A stretch of DNA of 64,000 bases from Mycolicibacterium goodii (GTDB lineage Bacteria; Actinomycetota; Actinomycetes; Mycobacteriales; Mycobacteriaceae): the NCBI RefSeq assembly GCF_022370755.2, contig NZ_CP092364.2:4464001-4528000 (forward strand), given 5' to 3'. The first letter of the stretch is position 1. Every line of letters begins with the position of its first letter. Positions 18,572 through 28,143 of the stretch are shown one piece after another. Position numbers and translations under genes: made by a program. Under the pieces are notes generated by a model. The model worked only from the letters and a program-made list of their open reading frames with translations. It did no database searches and had not been told where the DNA came from.

Positions 18572-19729
18572 TCAATAGATTTCGCGGTACAGCGCCACGA
18601 TCTCGTCGTGCGTGGGCACCCGGGGATTGTTCTGCGGGGATCCCGATGCCAGGGCCTGCTCGGCCATCGTGGGAAGCCGGGCCTCCCACTCCTTCTCGTC
18701 GATGCCGTAGGACCGCGGGGTCGGCACCTCGACGTCGGCACACAGCCGTTCGAGCTCGGTCACGAGCTCACTTGCCGCATCACGATCCGCCACGGCCGCG
18801 CCGACGATCCCCATCGCGCGGGCACAGTCGGCGTAGCGCCCGGTCGCCGAGTCGACCGAGAACCGGGTGACGGCGGGCAGCAGCATCGCGTTGGACAGAC
18901 CGTGCGCGACGTGGAAGTGGCCGCCGATCGGCCGGCTCATCCCGTGCACGAGCGCCACGCTGGAGTTGGAGAACGCCATGCCTGCCTGCGTCGACGCGAG
19001 CATCATCGCCTCGCGGGCCTCGCGATCGGCGCCGTCGGTGTACGCACGCCGCAGATGTTTGGCGATCGACTGCATCGCCGCGAGCGCGAGCCCGTCGGTG
19101 AAGGGGCTGGCACGCCTGCTGACGTACGCCTCGATGGCATGCGTGAGGGCATCCACGCCGGTGTCGGCGGTGAGCCGCGCGGGCATCGACACCGTCAACT
19201 CGAAATCCACCACGATCGCGATCGGCAGGAACGAAAGACCTGGGCACAGCATCTTCTCGTCGGTTTCGCCGTCGGTGATGACCGTGAACTGCGTTGCCTC
19301 CGAACCGCTTCCGGCGGTGGTCGGGACGGCGACGATAGGCAGGGCCGGACCGGTGTAGCTGCTGGGGGCCTTGTAGGAGGCGATGTCGCCGCCATTCGCC
19401 GAGAGCACCGCGAGCGCCTTCGCGGTATCCATCGGGCTGCCGCCGCCGAACCCGATGATGCCGTCGGCGCGGTGGGCGCGGACGAGTTCCAGGCCGCCGG
19501 ACAACGAGTCCACCGTCGGATCCGGCACGGTGTCGGAGAAGACCGCGGGCGTGCTGCCGGCGGCGGTCAGTGTCTTCACGAGGCGTTCGGCCTGACCCGT
19601 CTCGACGAGGTACCTGTCGGTGACCAGCACGGGCCTGGCGATGCCGAGTTGGGCGATCACGTCGCCCAGCGTGTCTGCCGCTCCTGCACCGATTTTCGCG
19701 AATCGGGGGAGCGCGATGTTGGTCACCAT
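18572..19729 (-). CDS. Iron-containing alcohol dehydrogenase
   Basis: 385 aa group III NAD(P)-dependent dehydrogenase. IIGFGGGSPMDTAKA is the nucleotide-binding motif and PTTAGSGSEAT the conserved turn. Metal ligands are expected from Asp in TGVDALTHAIEAY and the histidines in ALVHGMSRPIGGHFHVAHG. The family oxidises or reduces simple alcohols and 1,2-diols; substrate is not predictable. A LysR gene is divergent 116 bases away and may regulate it. Confidence 0.9.
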   Translation of the reverse strand: MVTNIALPRFAKIGAGAADTLGDVIAQLGIARPVLVTDRYLVETGQAERLVKTLTAAGSTPAVFSDTVPDPTVDSLSGGLELVRAHRADGIIGFGGGSPMDTAKALAVLSANGGDIASYKAPSSYTGPALPIVAVPTTAGSGSEATQFTVITDGETDEKMLCPGLSFLPIAIVVDFELTVSMPARLTADTGVDALTHAIEAYVSRRASPFTDGLALAAMQSIAKHLRRAYTDGADREAREAMMLASTQAGMAFSNSSVALVHGMSRPIGGHFHVAHGLSNAMLLPAVTRFSVDSATGRYADCARAMGIVGAAVADRDAASELVTELERLCADVEVPTPRSYGIDEKEWEARLPTMAEQALASGSPQNNPRVPTHDEIVALYREIY

Positions 19730-19845
19730 TGGAAAGTCCTCACGGTCGGGATTTCTTGCGATATCTCATGCTCGTTGCTCATTTGTGCACCCGTCAACGA
19801 CCATTCCCGCACGCGCTCGTGCAATTTTGCATTAGGGTGACATCC

Positions 19846-20748
19846 ATGTCGTCGATGTTCAGTGCCGACAACTTGCGATACTTCCTCGAGGTTGCACGCA
19901 CCGGGCGACTCAACGATGCCGCACGAAATCTCGGCGTCGACCACACGACGGTGGGAAGGCGCATCACCGCACTCGAAAAGTCGTTCGGTCAGAGGCTTTT
20001 CGACAGATCGCCGGGCGGCTGGCAGCTCACCGAGGCCGGTGCGGATCTCTTCCCCCACGCCGAGACCGTCGAATCGGCCGTCATCGCCGCCTACGAGACG
20101 CGCACGTCGTCGGCAGGCCCGCTGACCGGCACCGTGCGCGTCGCGACGACGGACGGTTTCGGAGCGTTCGTGATGGCACCGCGGTTGGTCGACCTACGGC
20201 GCCGCCATCCCCACCTCGACATCGAGATGGTGACCGCGACCGAGCATCGGTCCTTGACCGCACGCCATTTCGACATCGCGGTCACCCTCGAAGAACCGCC
20301 GCCGCGCGGCGTCGTGGTGCAGGAATTGGCGGGCTACGACCTGCGGTTGTACGCCACACCCGAATACCTCGACGCCGCACCGCCGATCGACGAACTCGCA
20401 GACCTGGCCCGCCACACCCTGATCTGGTACATCGACGCCCTGCTGGACGTCGCGCCGCTGCGCATCCTCGAATCGCTGCCGCACAAGCAACGGGTCGCGA
20501 TCCAGACCAACAACATCACCGGGCACTGGATGGCGGCGCGCGGCGGCCTCGGCATAGCACCACTGCCGCAATACGTCGCCGAAGCCGACCCCACGCTCAG
20601 ATCTGTTCTGCCGCAGATGTTCTCGGTTCGACGCCGCTACTGGATGGTGATACCCCGCGAACTGCGGCAGGTAGGCCGGGTGCGGGCGGTCGCCCAGTTC
20701 CTGTGCGAAATCGTGAGCGACAACCCGTACCTGATCAGGCCCAGTTGA
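19846..20748 (+). CDS. LysR-family transcriptional regulator
   Basis: 300 aa. The DNA-binding domain (FSADNLRYFLEVARTG to HTTVGRRITALEKSFGQRLFDR) is followed by a LysR substrate domain from about residue 90. ATG 19846 has AGGGTGA 5 bases upstream; the open frame before it lacks LysR similarity. It is divergent from the iron alcohol dehydrogenase and convergent with the amidase, ending four bases before it. Likely targets are the divergent gene and itself. The co-inducer is unknown. Confidence 0.88.
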   Translation: MSSMFSADNLRYFLEVARTGRLNDAARNLGVDHTTVGRRITALEKSFGQRLFDRSPGGWQLTEAGADLFPHAETVESAVIAAYETRTSSAGPLTGTVRVATTDGFGAFVMAPRLVDLRRRHPHLDIEMVTATEHRSLTARHFDIAVTLEEPPPRGVVVQELAGYDLRLYATPEYLDAAPPIDELADLARHTLIWYIDALLDVAPLRILESLPHKQRVAIQTNNITGHWMAARGGLGIAPLPQYVAEADPTLRSVLPQMFSVRRRYWMVIPRELRQVGRVRAVAQFLCEIVSDNPYLIRPS

Positions 20749-20752
20749 CCGC

Positions 20753-22171
20753 TCAGAGGGCGGGGTGACGCTTGTTCCACGGTGTGGCGGCCTGGAACGC
20801 GCCCACCACATCGACGATCCTGCGCTCCTCGAAGGCACTGCCGACGAGTTGCAGGCCGACCGGGAACGCATGCCCGGCCTCCGTGGTGGTGAAGCCGCCC
20901 GGGAACGTGACCGTCGGCAGCTGCGACAGCGTGAACGGCACCGTGAAGCGGTGCACGCCCGCGGTGGTCTCCTCGTCCATGCGAACCATCTTCTCCACCG
21001 GCGGGGCGATGAACGACATGGCGGGGATCAGCACCGCGTCCACCGTCGCCAGCGCCGCCTCCATCTGCCCCTTGAACAGCAGGCGCCGTTGGAGCAGGCG
21101 GTCGTAGTCGATGCCGGACATCGAGCGTCCGAGCTCGATCAGTTCGGCGAGTGCCGGGCCGTAGCTGTCCTTGTTCTCGGGGTACAGGCCGGTGTGTGCG
21201 CGCGCCGTCTGCACCGCGCACACCCCGAACCAGTCGGTGATGGCCTCGGTCGGATCGGGCAGCGTCACCGGCGTGATCTCGGCGCCGAGTTCGCGCAGCA
21301 CCTGTTCGGCTTCCTGGTGGGCCTTTTCGACGTCGGTGCTGACGTCGGTGTAGCTCCACGCGGGGTCGACACCGATGCGGACACCGGACAGCGAAGCCGG
21401 CGGCTGCGTGCCGAATTCGGGTACGGGCCGCAGCGACGCGGTGGGGTCGCGGGGATCGGCGCCGGCGATCGCGCCGAGCACCAGGCCCGCGTCGCGGGCC
21501 GACCGGCAGATGGGTCCGACGTGATCGAGCGTCGCGGCGAGCTCGACGACCCCGGCCCGGCTCACGCGTCCCCAGGTCGGTTTCAGGCCGGTCGCTCCGT
21601 TGGACGCCGACGGCATCCGGATCGAGCCTCCCGTGTCCGAGCCGAGCGCGCCGAAGCACAGACCTGCCACGGGGGCGACGCCGCTGCCGCTCGACGACAC
21701 CCCCACCCAGCGACCGGGGTCCCACGGGTTCAAGGGGGCCTTGAACGGCGGGGTGTGCTCGGTGTAGACGCCCTCGGTGGTGTGTACCTTGCCGACGATC
21801 ACCACACCCGCCTGCTCAAGGCGTTCGACGACGGTCGCGGTGCTGCTCGCCACCTGCCCGCGCCGCACCGCCATCCCGGCTTCGGTGGGCCAGCCCGCCT
21901 TGTCGTAGATGTCCTTGATCGCCAGCGGGATTCCGTCGAGCGGTCCGCGTGCGGCACCGGCGCGGCGCCGCTCGTCGGACTCGTCGGCCTGCGCGAGCGC
22001 CTCGTCGGCCGCCACGTGAGCGTAGGCGCCCAGCCTCTGATCGACCGTGTCGATACGGTCCAGGACCGCCTCGGTCACCTGGCGTGCGGTGACCGCTCCC
22101 CTGTCCAACAGGTCTGCGACCTCACAGATCTCGAGGTAGTACAGCTCGTCCACGGCAGTCAGGTCGGTCAT
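20753..22171 (-). CDS. Amidase, amidase-signature family
   Basis: 472 aa serine hydrolase. The Ser-cisSer-Lys triad is visible: Lys86 in PLAIKD, the cis-Ser in GVSSSGSG around residue 159-160, and nucleophile Ser183 in GSDTGGSIRMPS. These enzymes hydrolyse carboxamides. The usual GGSSGGS reads GVSSSGS here, a small deviation that keeps the serines. The start has GAGGAG upstream of ATG 22171. The NCS1 permease gene lies 45 bases upstream on the same strand, so permease and amidase probably import and hydrolyse one nitrogenous compound. Confidence 0.9.
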   Translation of the reverse strand: MTDLTAVDELYYLEICEVADLLDRGAVTARQVTEAVLDRIDTVDQRLGAYAHVAADEALAQADESDERRRAGAARGPLDGIPLAIKDIYDKAGWPTEAGMAVRRGQVASSTATVVERLEQAGVVIVGKVHTTEGVYTEHTPPFKAPLNPWDPGRWVGVSSSGSGVAPVAGLCFGALGSDTGGSIRMPSASNGATGLKPTWGRVSRAGVVELAATLDHVGPICRSARDAGLVLGAIAGADPRDPTASLRPVPEFGTQPPASLSGVRIGVDPAWSYTDVSTDVEKAHQEAEQVLRELGAEITPVTLPDPTEAITDWFGVCAVQTARAHTGLYPENKDSYGPALAELIELGRSMSGIDYDRLLQRRLLFKGQMEAALATVDAVLIPAMSFIAPPVEKMVRMDEETTAGVHRFTVPFTLSQLPTVTFPGGFTTTEAGHAFPVGLQLVGSAFEERRIVDVVGAFQAATPWNKRHPAL

Positions 22172-22216
22172 GTCGGTTCTCCTCGGTTCGAGTTCTGATT
22201 CGGTTGCCGTGCTCGA

Positions 22217-23671
22217 CTACGGCGCAGGCTCGATGGATCGATCGTCGGACAGATCCTCGTCGGCCGCGACCGTAGCGGCGCCGTACTGCGCGCCCCTGGT
22301 CAGCACGGTCAGCGGAATGTACACGAGCGGCCCCACCACCATCGCCGCGAACGACGCGAAGTACATCGGGTAGGCACCGAACACGCCGAGCGCCCCGACG
22401 ATCAGGCCCGTGCCCAACGCCACCATGCCGCAGAGGTTCCAATCCTTCACGCGCCCTTCGCGGTACTCGATCTGGCTACCGGGTGCGAGCTTGAGCAGCT
22501 TGCGGCACACGAAGTAGTCGCTGAGCAGGATGAAGATCCAGGTGTTGGTCATGATCCCGGTGACGGCGAGGAACTTGTCGGTGTACTGCAGAACGTTGAT
22601 CGGGTACAGCACGACCCCGAGCACGACCAGCAGCACCATCCACCACTGCCGGCCGACGCGTTTCGGCGAGAGCACGTCCCACGCGTTGGACAACGCCAGC
22701 GATCCGGAGTACAGGTTCATCACGTTGATGCGCACCTGGGTGAGCACCGCGAAAATGACGCCCAGAACACCCATTACCACCGCGAAGATCAGCCCGGGGT
22801 CGGTGGCGGCGAGCTCGGCCTCTGCCCGGTTCTCCCCGAAGTGCGACACCATCGTGAAGCCGAGGAACACGCCGATCACCATGACGACGGCGATCATCAG
22901 CAGTTCGACGAGCATCACGCCGGCCGTCCCAGCGTAGGTCACCGTGCGTTTGACGAACCGTCCGTAGTCGGTGGCGATGAGGGCCTGGAACACCACCTGA
23001 CCGTTCGCAAGGCTCAACGCCTGCCACATGGCCGTGGTCGTCATGCCATCCTGTACCGCCCACTCACCGGGACCGGTGAGGACATAGCCGTTGGCCAGCA
23101 TGACCATTCCGATGACGAACAGCACCAGAAAGATCGGCATGCCGAAGCGCTGCAGGATGTTCATCGAGTGCATGCCGCGCCACGAGTAGTAGAGCGCCAC
23201 GAGCGCCACGAGGGCAAACACCACGCTGGCTCCTGCCGAATCGATCGGTATGCCTGCGATCTCGGCCAGCCCGTGCGAGACGATACTGCCCTCGAAGATG
23301 AAATAGAAGACGTAGTTCACCGCGTACACGAAGGACGCGATCGCCGAACCGCGGGCACCGAATCCGAGCCCACGGGACAGCAGTGGCAGCGACAGGCCCT
23401 CCTGACTGGCGATCCGCATCACCAACGCCCCGACCACGGTGGCGCCGATGACCATATAGGCGATGGGGACGAGCAGCCAGGGCCAGCCCACCAGGAACCC
23501 CATCTGGCCGCCCAACGCGAACCAGAACATTGCGGTCACGTTTCCGGTGAGTACCAAGAGGATTGCCGGGCGACGCCATCGCTGGTCATCCGGTACCCGG
23601 GTGGTGGCGTAGCTCTCGATCTGATCATCGAGACTCGTCGCCGGACCGTGAAAGTAACTGCCCAAGCCCAC
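22217..23671 (-). CDS. NCS1-family nucleobase/allantoin-type permease
   Basis: 484 aa with about 12 membrane helices. The first helix region, LVLTGNVTAMFWFALGGQMGF, and the GLGFGARGSAIASFVY block are typical of cytosine/purine/hydantoin NCS1 transporters. The GTG start at 23671 has AAGGG about 10 bases upstream. The partner amidase suggests a substrate with an amide bond, such as a ureide, nicotinamide-like or hydantoin-derived compound; this is inference. A 24-base inverted repeat lies upstream at 23783-23806. Confidence 0.85.
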   Translation of the reverse strand: MGLGSYFHGPATSLDDQIESYATTRVPDDQRWRRPAILLVLTGNVTAMFWFALGGQMGFLVGWPWLLVPIAYMVIGATVVGALVMRIASQEGLSLPLLSRGLGFGARGSAIASFVYAVNYVFYFIFEGSIVSHGLAEIAGIPIDSAGASVVFALVALVALYYSWRGMHSMNILQRFGMPIFLVLFVIGMVMLANGYVLTGPGEWAVQDGMTTTAMWQALSLANGQVVFQALIATDYGRFVKRTVTYAGTAGVMLVELLMIAVVMVIGVFLGFTMVSHFGENRAEAELAATDPGLIFAVVMGVLGVIFAVLTQVRINVMNLYSGSLALSNAWDVLSPKRVGRQWWMVLLVVLGVVLYPINVLQYTDKFLAVTGIMTNTWIFILLSDYFVCRKLLKLAPGSQIEYREGRVKDWNLCGMVALGTGLIVGALGVFGAYPMYFASFAAMVVGPLVYIPLTVLTRGAQYGAATVAADEDLSDDRSIEPAP

Positions 23672-23782
23672 GTTTGGATTTCCCTTCCGCCGTCAGCTGC
23701 GACCGCACACCGCGTCGGATCAGGCCGAATCCCCCTCGGAGCAGGGCGGATCTTCCAGAAATATCGCGATGCGGTGAGCGGG

Positions 23783-23806
23783 TTGAACCGGATGAAGCCC
23801 GTTCAA
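23783..23806. promoter_or_regulatory. Inverted repeat upstream of the permease-amidase operon
   Basis: TTGAAC (23783-23788) and GTTCAA (23801-23806) are separated by 12 bases, with CGG/CCC partly extending the arms. It lies 112 bases upstream of the permease start and may be a regulator site. Nothing else was recognised in the 247-base gap. Confidence 0.35.
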
Positions 23807-23918
23807 GTGCTATACATCCGAACCCAGTGCCGAAGGGATGTCAACGACCAGTGCTGCATTGCGGTGTGCAGAAATGCACGACGCCGCAGCCGTGTTCGGT
23901 CGCCGACGGCGGATCGCG

Positions 23919-24683
23919 TCAGGCGCCGGCGCCGTGGCGGCCCGCGCCCGCGGCGAACCGTCCGGCCCCGTGCATCGCCTCGTCCTTGACGCGCGCGATG
24001 CTGGCGAACTCGAAATCCATTGCATCCTTCTCGGATTCGCCCCACTGGTGAATCGCCGACAGACGGTCTGCCCGCATGCACTGTTGAGGCAGGTGCGCCA
24101 ATTCGGCCGCGAGCTCTTCGGCGGCCCGACGCGCCTGCCCGGTGGGTACGACGCGGTTGGCCAGACCGATCGCGTACGCCTCGGCGGCGTCGACGCCGCG
24201 TCCGGTCAGGATCAGATCCATCGCGCGGCTGTGCCCGATCAACCGCGGCAGGCGCACCGTCCCGCCGTCGATGAGCGGAACACCCCAACGCCGGCAGAAC
24301 ACCCCCATGACGGCGTCCTCCTCGACCACCCGCAGGTCGCACCACAGCGCAAGTTCCAGACCACCCGCGACCGCGTACCCGCTGATCGCCGCGATCACCG
24401 GTTTGGACAGCTCCATCCGGCTCGGGCCCATCGGCCCGGGCCCGTCGCGGTGCACCTGGTTCGCCTCCGGTGTGCCGAACGCCTTGAGATCGGCCCCGGC
24501 GCAGAACGTTCCGTTCGCACCGGTCAGCACTGCGACGGATGCCGTGTCGTCGGCGTCGAACTCCTCGAATGCGGTGAACAGGGCCGCGGCGGTCGGGCCG
24601 TTGACCGCGTTCCTCGCCTCGGGCCGGTCGATGATGACCGTGGTGACCGGGCCGTTGCGTTCGATCCGGACAGGTTCGCTCAC
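23919..24683 (-). CDS. echA5: Enoyl-CoA hydratase/isomerase (crotonase family)
   Basis: 254 aa. The oxyanion-hole segments GTFCAGADLKAF and ISGYAVAGGLELALWCDLRV are conserved. Catalytic acids expected near the second segment are only partly matched (WGVPLIDGGTVRLPRLIG). It probably hydrates or isomerises enoyl-CoA in fatty-acid breakdown. A GTG start at 24683 overlaps the upstream stop (GTGA). Gene order fadE8-echA4-regulator-echA5 matches Rv0672-Rv0675. Confidence 0.88.
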   Translation of the reverse strand: MSEPVRIERNGPVTTVIIDRPEARNAVNGPTAAALFTAFEEFDADDTASVAVLTGANGTFCAGADLKAFGTPEANQVHRDGPGPMGPSRMELSKPVIAAISGYAVAGGLELALWCDLRVVEEDAVMGVFCRRWGVPLIDGGTVRLPRLIGHSRAMDLILTGRGVDAAEAYAIGLANRVVPTGQARRAAEELAAELAHLPQQCMRADRLSAIHQWGESEKDAMDFEFASIARVKDEAMHGAGRFAAGAGRHGAGA

Positions 24684-25411
24684 GTCGCCTCCAGCAGTTC
24701 GGTATGGTCACGCCGCGCGACGAGTTCGGCGGCGAAGTCGTTGTACGCGGTGCGCAACGCCGCGCCCGGCCAGGCGGCGGGCAGCAGCTCGTCGGGCAGC
24801 ATCGGGTCGATCAGCAGGTGTCGCACGATGCCGGCCGCGACGGCGAAGCGGGTGGGGATGTCGGTGGCGTCGGCCATCTCGTCGAGCAGGCGGTGACCGG
24901 CACGGGCCCACCCTGGCAGATCCCACAGGCGCGCGGCGAGGTCGTGCGGGTTGTCGTCGCGGCTGCGCAGGATCCGGACCCGGTCGGTGATCTCGCCGGG
25001 CAGTGCCTGGTCGAGGTTGTCGGGCCGCAGCCACACCCCTTCGCGCAGTTCACCGAATCGGTACTGCTGCAGGGTGTTGCGCATCGAGGCGCGCGTGCGG
25101 GCGTCGGTGCCGACGCTGGTCACGATCACCGTGAGCCACTCGCCGTCATGGTCGCGTACCTTGGGGTCGATGGCGTCGTCCTGCCTGCGCTGGCGGGCCA
25201 TCAGCCGGTCCGACAGCCGGTAGCCGTCGGCCGAGCGCACCAGGTCACCCGCGCTCACCATCCTGGTCAGCGCGACCCGCAGCGTCTGCTCACGAATGCC
25301 GAAGTCCGCTGTGAGCCTGATCAGTTCGGCCGAGCTGGCCCACGCCGGATGCGCGCCCAGCATCACGCTGAGCACCACCGAGCGTGCGGTCATCCGGCGC
25401 AGTGCGGGCAC
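24680..25411 (-). CDS. PaaX-family transcriptional regulator
   Basis: 243 aa. The N-terminal winged helix (SAELIRLTADFGIREQTLRVALTRM) and central GEWLTVIV block match PaaX, the GntR-like repressor of phenylacetyl-CoA catabolism. The C-terminal PaaX domain includes LLDEMADATDIPTRFAVAAG and a HLLIDPMLPDELLPAAWPG ending. A GTG start lies two bases after the echA4 stop. The gene holds the Rv0674 position inside the operon, so it may sense an acyl-CoA made by its neighbours. Confidence 0.88.
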   Translation of the reverse strand: MPALRRMTARSVVLSVMLGAHPAWASSAELIRLTADFGIREQTLRVALTRMVSAGDLVRSADGYRLSDRLMARQRRQDDAIDPKVRDHDGEWLTVIVTSVGTDARTRASMRNTLQQYRFGELREGVWLRPDNLDQALPGEITDRVRILRSRDDNPHDLAARLWDLPGWARAGHRLLDEMADATDIPTRFAVAAGIVRHLLIDPMLPDELLPAAWPGAALRTAYNDFAAELVARRDHTELLEAT

Positions 25412-25413
25412 GA

Positions 25414-26352
25414 TCAGACCCCTGACGCCCTGCGTCCGTGGTCCCCCATCGGCTCGTCCCGACGACGCACCGCCTCGCGGAACCCGTGTTCACGGGCCGT
25501 CGCGACGAACGCGTGGCCCTCCGGGGTGTGCCTGGCGACGCCGTCGAACACCGTGCTGATCATCTGGCTGGTCGCCACGCCCTGATTGAGCAGCGCAGAA
25601 TTGCACGCGAGTTTGGCCATGATCAACTGGTTGACCGGCATCGCCGCGATCCGTTCGACGAGTCGCTCGGTGCGTTCGTCCAGATCGCCCGGGTCAGGCG
25701 CCTCGACTGCCAGTCCCCATTCGGCGGCCTGCGCCCCGGTGATGCAGTCCCCGGTGAACAGCAGCCGTTTCGCGCGCTGATCCCCCAGCCGGTGTGCCCA
25801 CAGCCCCGCCGCGGGCACACCCCACACCCGCATCGGCGGATAGCCGATCTTGGCATCGGCGGCGGCGATCACCTGATCGGCGTGCAGCGCGATGTCGGTG
25901 CCGCCGGCCACGCAGTACCCGTGGATCTTCACCACGGTCGGCTTGTCGCAGTGCATCAGGCTCGCGAAGCCCCGCACGAAGCGGCTCATCATCTGATAGT
26001 CGATCATCGGATCCCACGGGTGATCCGGAAGATGGTTGACCGCCTGAGTCTTTCCCGACAGCACGGTGCCCTCGTACGGGCTGCCGCCCCCGGCCGACGA
26101 CGAACCTTCCGCGTACGCGCCCAGGTCGAATCCGGCGCAGAATCCCGCACCGCGCCCGGAGACCAGGATGACGTGCACGTTCGGGTCCAGATCGGCACGC
26201 TCCACGAGCGCCGAGAGTTCAAGGGGCGTGTCCGCGACGATCGCATTGCCCTTCTCGGGCCGGTTGAACGTGATGCGCGCGACCCGGTCGGTGACCTCGT
26301 AGGTCATCGTCTTGAGGTCGTCGAAGTCGACGGGCCGGATCGCGTGCGTCAC
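25414..26352 (-). CDS. echA4: Enoyl-CoA hydratase/isomerase (crotonase family)
   Basis: 312 aa. AGFCAGFDLGAYAEG and IHGYCVAGGTDIALHADQV form the CoA and oxyanion-hole region. GYPPMRVWGVPAAGLWAHRLG follows. A GTG start at 26352 with AGGGG upstream gives the protein start THAIRPVDFDDLKTMTYEV; the open frame nine codons further runs into a repeat palindrome. An insertion of about 20 residues after GAYAEG distinguishes it from short crotonases. It probably acts with FadE8 in beta-oxidation of an unidentified acyl-CoA. Confidence 0.88.
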   Translation of the reverse strand: MTHAIRPVDFDDLKTMTYEVTDRVARITFNRPEKGNAIVADTPLELSALVERADLDPNVHVILVSGRGAGFCAGFDLGAYAEGSSSAGGGSPYEGTVLSGKTQAVNHLPDHPWDPMIDYQMMSRFVRGFASLMHCDKPTVVKIHGYCVAGGTDIALHADQVIAAADAKIGYPPMRVWGVPAAGLWAHRLGDQRAKRLLFTGDCITGAQAAEWGLAVEAPDPGDLDERTERLVERIAAMPVNQLIMAKLACNSALLNQGVATSQMISTVFDGVARHTPEGHAFVATAREHGFREAVRRRDEPMGDHGRRASGV

Positions 26353-26365
26353 TTCCCATCCCCTC

Positions 26366-26424
26366 GCGAGCAGACGCAAAACTGCCTATTCTCCCGCAAA
26401 AAACGGCAGTTTTGTGTCTGCTCG
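26366..26424. repeat. Dispersed intergenic palindrome, family A, copy 2
   Basis: GCGAGCAGACGCAAAACTGCC begins the left half (read 26366 onward) and pairs with GGCAGTTTTGTGTCTGCTCG (26405-26424). It sits between the fadE8 stop and the echA4 start on the same strand, so it may attenuate read-through within the operon. Confidence 0.8.
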
Positions 26425-26434
26425 GCGGGAGAAC

Positions 26435-28090
26435 TCACGCCTTCACCAGCGCGCGTTCGATGATGGGCGCGAGGTCGAGCCCGGTGGGCAGGGTGCCGAA
26501 CGCTCCGCCCCACTGCCCGCCGAGCCGGCTGGCGAGGAAGGCCTCGGCGACCGCGGGGTGGCCGTGGCGCACGAGCAGCGATCCCTGCAGGGCCAGCGAG
26601 ATGTCCTCGGCGACCTTGCGGGCCCGGTACTGGATGGTCTCGAGCTCGCCGAGGTCACGCCGCAGCGTCGCGACGTGGGCGTCGAGGCGTTCGTCGTGTC
26701 CGGCGGTCTTGCCGAGTTCGTCGAACAGCACATCGACGCATTCGGGCCGGGTTGCCATGGCGCGCAGGGTATCCAGTGCGCTCACGTTGCCCGAGCCTTC
26801 CCAGATGCCCATCAGCGGCGCCTCCCGGTACAGCCTCGGCATGCCCGAATCCTCGACATACCCGTTGCCGCCCAGGCATTCCATGGCCTCGGCGGCGTGC
26901 GGCGTGGCGCGCTTGCACACCCAGTACTTACCGGCGGCCAGACCGATTCGGCGCAAGAGCTTCTCGCGTTCGTCGCCGTGGACGGCCTTGTCGGTCGCAC
27001 CGGCCATGCGCATGGCCAGCATGGTGGCGGCCTCGGCCTCGACCGCGAGATCGGCCAGCACGTTGCGCATCAGCGGCTGGTCGATCAGATACGCGCCGAA
27101 CGCTTTTCGGTGCTGTGCGTGGTGCACGGCCTTCGACAGGCCGTTACGCATGCTGGTTGCGCTGCCCAACGTGCAGTCGAGCCGGGTGAGGTTGACCATC
27201 TCGATGATGGTCGGCACGCCGCGTCCCTCCTCGCCGACCAGCCATGCGGTTGCGCCGTCGTACTCGACCTCGCTGGACGCGTTGGCGTGGTTGCCGAGCT
27301 TGTCCTTCAGGCGTTGCAGGAACATTCGGTTTCGGCGTCCGTCGGGAAGGATGCGCGGCAGGAAGAAGCAGCTCAACCCGCCGGGTGCCTGCGCGAGCAC
27401 CAGGAAGATGTCGCACATCGGTGCCGAGGTGAACCACTTGTGCCCGGTCAGCGTGTAGCTGCCGTCGCCGTTGGGCGTGGCTTCGGTGGTCCCGGCGCGC
27501 ACGTCGGAGCCGCCCTGCTTCTCGGTCATCGACATGCCTGCTGTGATACCGAGTTTGGTTGTCGGAATCTTGAGTTCGGGGTCGTAGACCCGGCTGGTCA
27601 ACAACGGCTCGTAGATCTTGGCCAGTTCGGGGTTGCACCTCAGCGCGGGAACCACCGCATACGTCATCGAGATCGGGCAGATGTGACCCGGTTCGGGAGT
27701 CCACACCGAGGTCTTGGCGGCCCGCACCACGTGCGAACCGGGCCGGTTGTCGGCCCATGGCGCGGCGTGCAGACCGTAGCTGACGGCCACCGACATGAGT
27801 TCGTGGTAGGCCGGGTCGTACTCGACCTCGTCGATGCGGTGACCGTACCGGTCATGCGTGTGCAGGACGGGCCGGTTGCGGTCGGCCAGCTCGCCCCACC
27901 GCTGCGCCTGCCGGCTGCCACTGAGCGTGCCGAGCGCGTTGACCTCGTCGAGCCCCCATTCGCCGCCCTCGCGGATGAGCGCCTCGGTGAGCACCGGCGA
28001 GGTGGCGGGGTTGTAGTCCTCCAGGGGCGGCACCTGATTGGTGACGACGTGGGTGCCCGAGGAGGCAAGTAGCGACAGATCGTGTGCCAT
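26435..28090 (-). CDS. fadE8: Acyl-CoA dehydrogenase, AidB-like
   Basis: 551 aa FAD enzyme. MSMTEKQGGSDVRAGTT, KWFTSAPMCD and the C-terminal MECLGGNGYVEDSGMPRLYRE are the acyl-CoA dehydrogenase signatures in the form seen in AidB/isovaleryl-like proteins. The length is greater than the usual 380 aa because of the AidB-type N- and C-terminal extensions. AidB of E. coli binds DNA and is linked to alkylation response; whether this one oxidises acyl-CoA or does that is open. ATG 28090 is chosen because similarity starts there; TAACAC lies 8 bases upstream, so the mRNA may be leaderless. Confidence 0.9.
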   Translation of the reverse strand: MAHDLSLLASSGTHVVTNQVPPLEDYNPATSPVLTEALIREGGEWGLDEVNALGTLSGSRQAQRWGELADRNRPVLHTHDRYGHRIDEVEYDPAYHELMSVAVSYGLHAAPWADNRPGSHVVRAAKTSVWTPEPGHICPISMTYAVVPALRCNPELAKIYEPLLTSRVYDPELKIPTTKLGITAGMSMTEKQGGSDVRAGTTEATPNGDGSYTLTGHKWFTSAPMCDIFLVLAQAPGGLSCFFLPRILPDGRRNRMFLQRLKDKLGNHANASSEVEYDGATAWLVGEEGRGVPTIIEMVNLTRLDCTLGSATSMRNGLSKAVHHAQHRKAFGAYLIDQPLMRNVLADLAVEAEAATMLAMRMAGATDKAVHGDEREKLLRRIGLAAGKYWVCKRATPHAAEAMECLGGNGYVEDSGMPRLYREAPLMGIWEGSGNVSALDTLRAMATRPECVDVLFDELGKTAGHDERLDAHVATLRRDLGELETIQYRARKVAEDISLALQGSLLVRHGHPAVAEAFLASRLGGQWGGAFGTLPTGLDLAPIIERALVKA

Positions 28091-28143
28091 ACCGGCCAGT
28101 GTTACAGTTTTTCCACAGCCGCACAATAGTCGTAATACGATCC

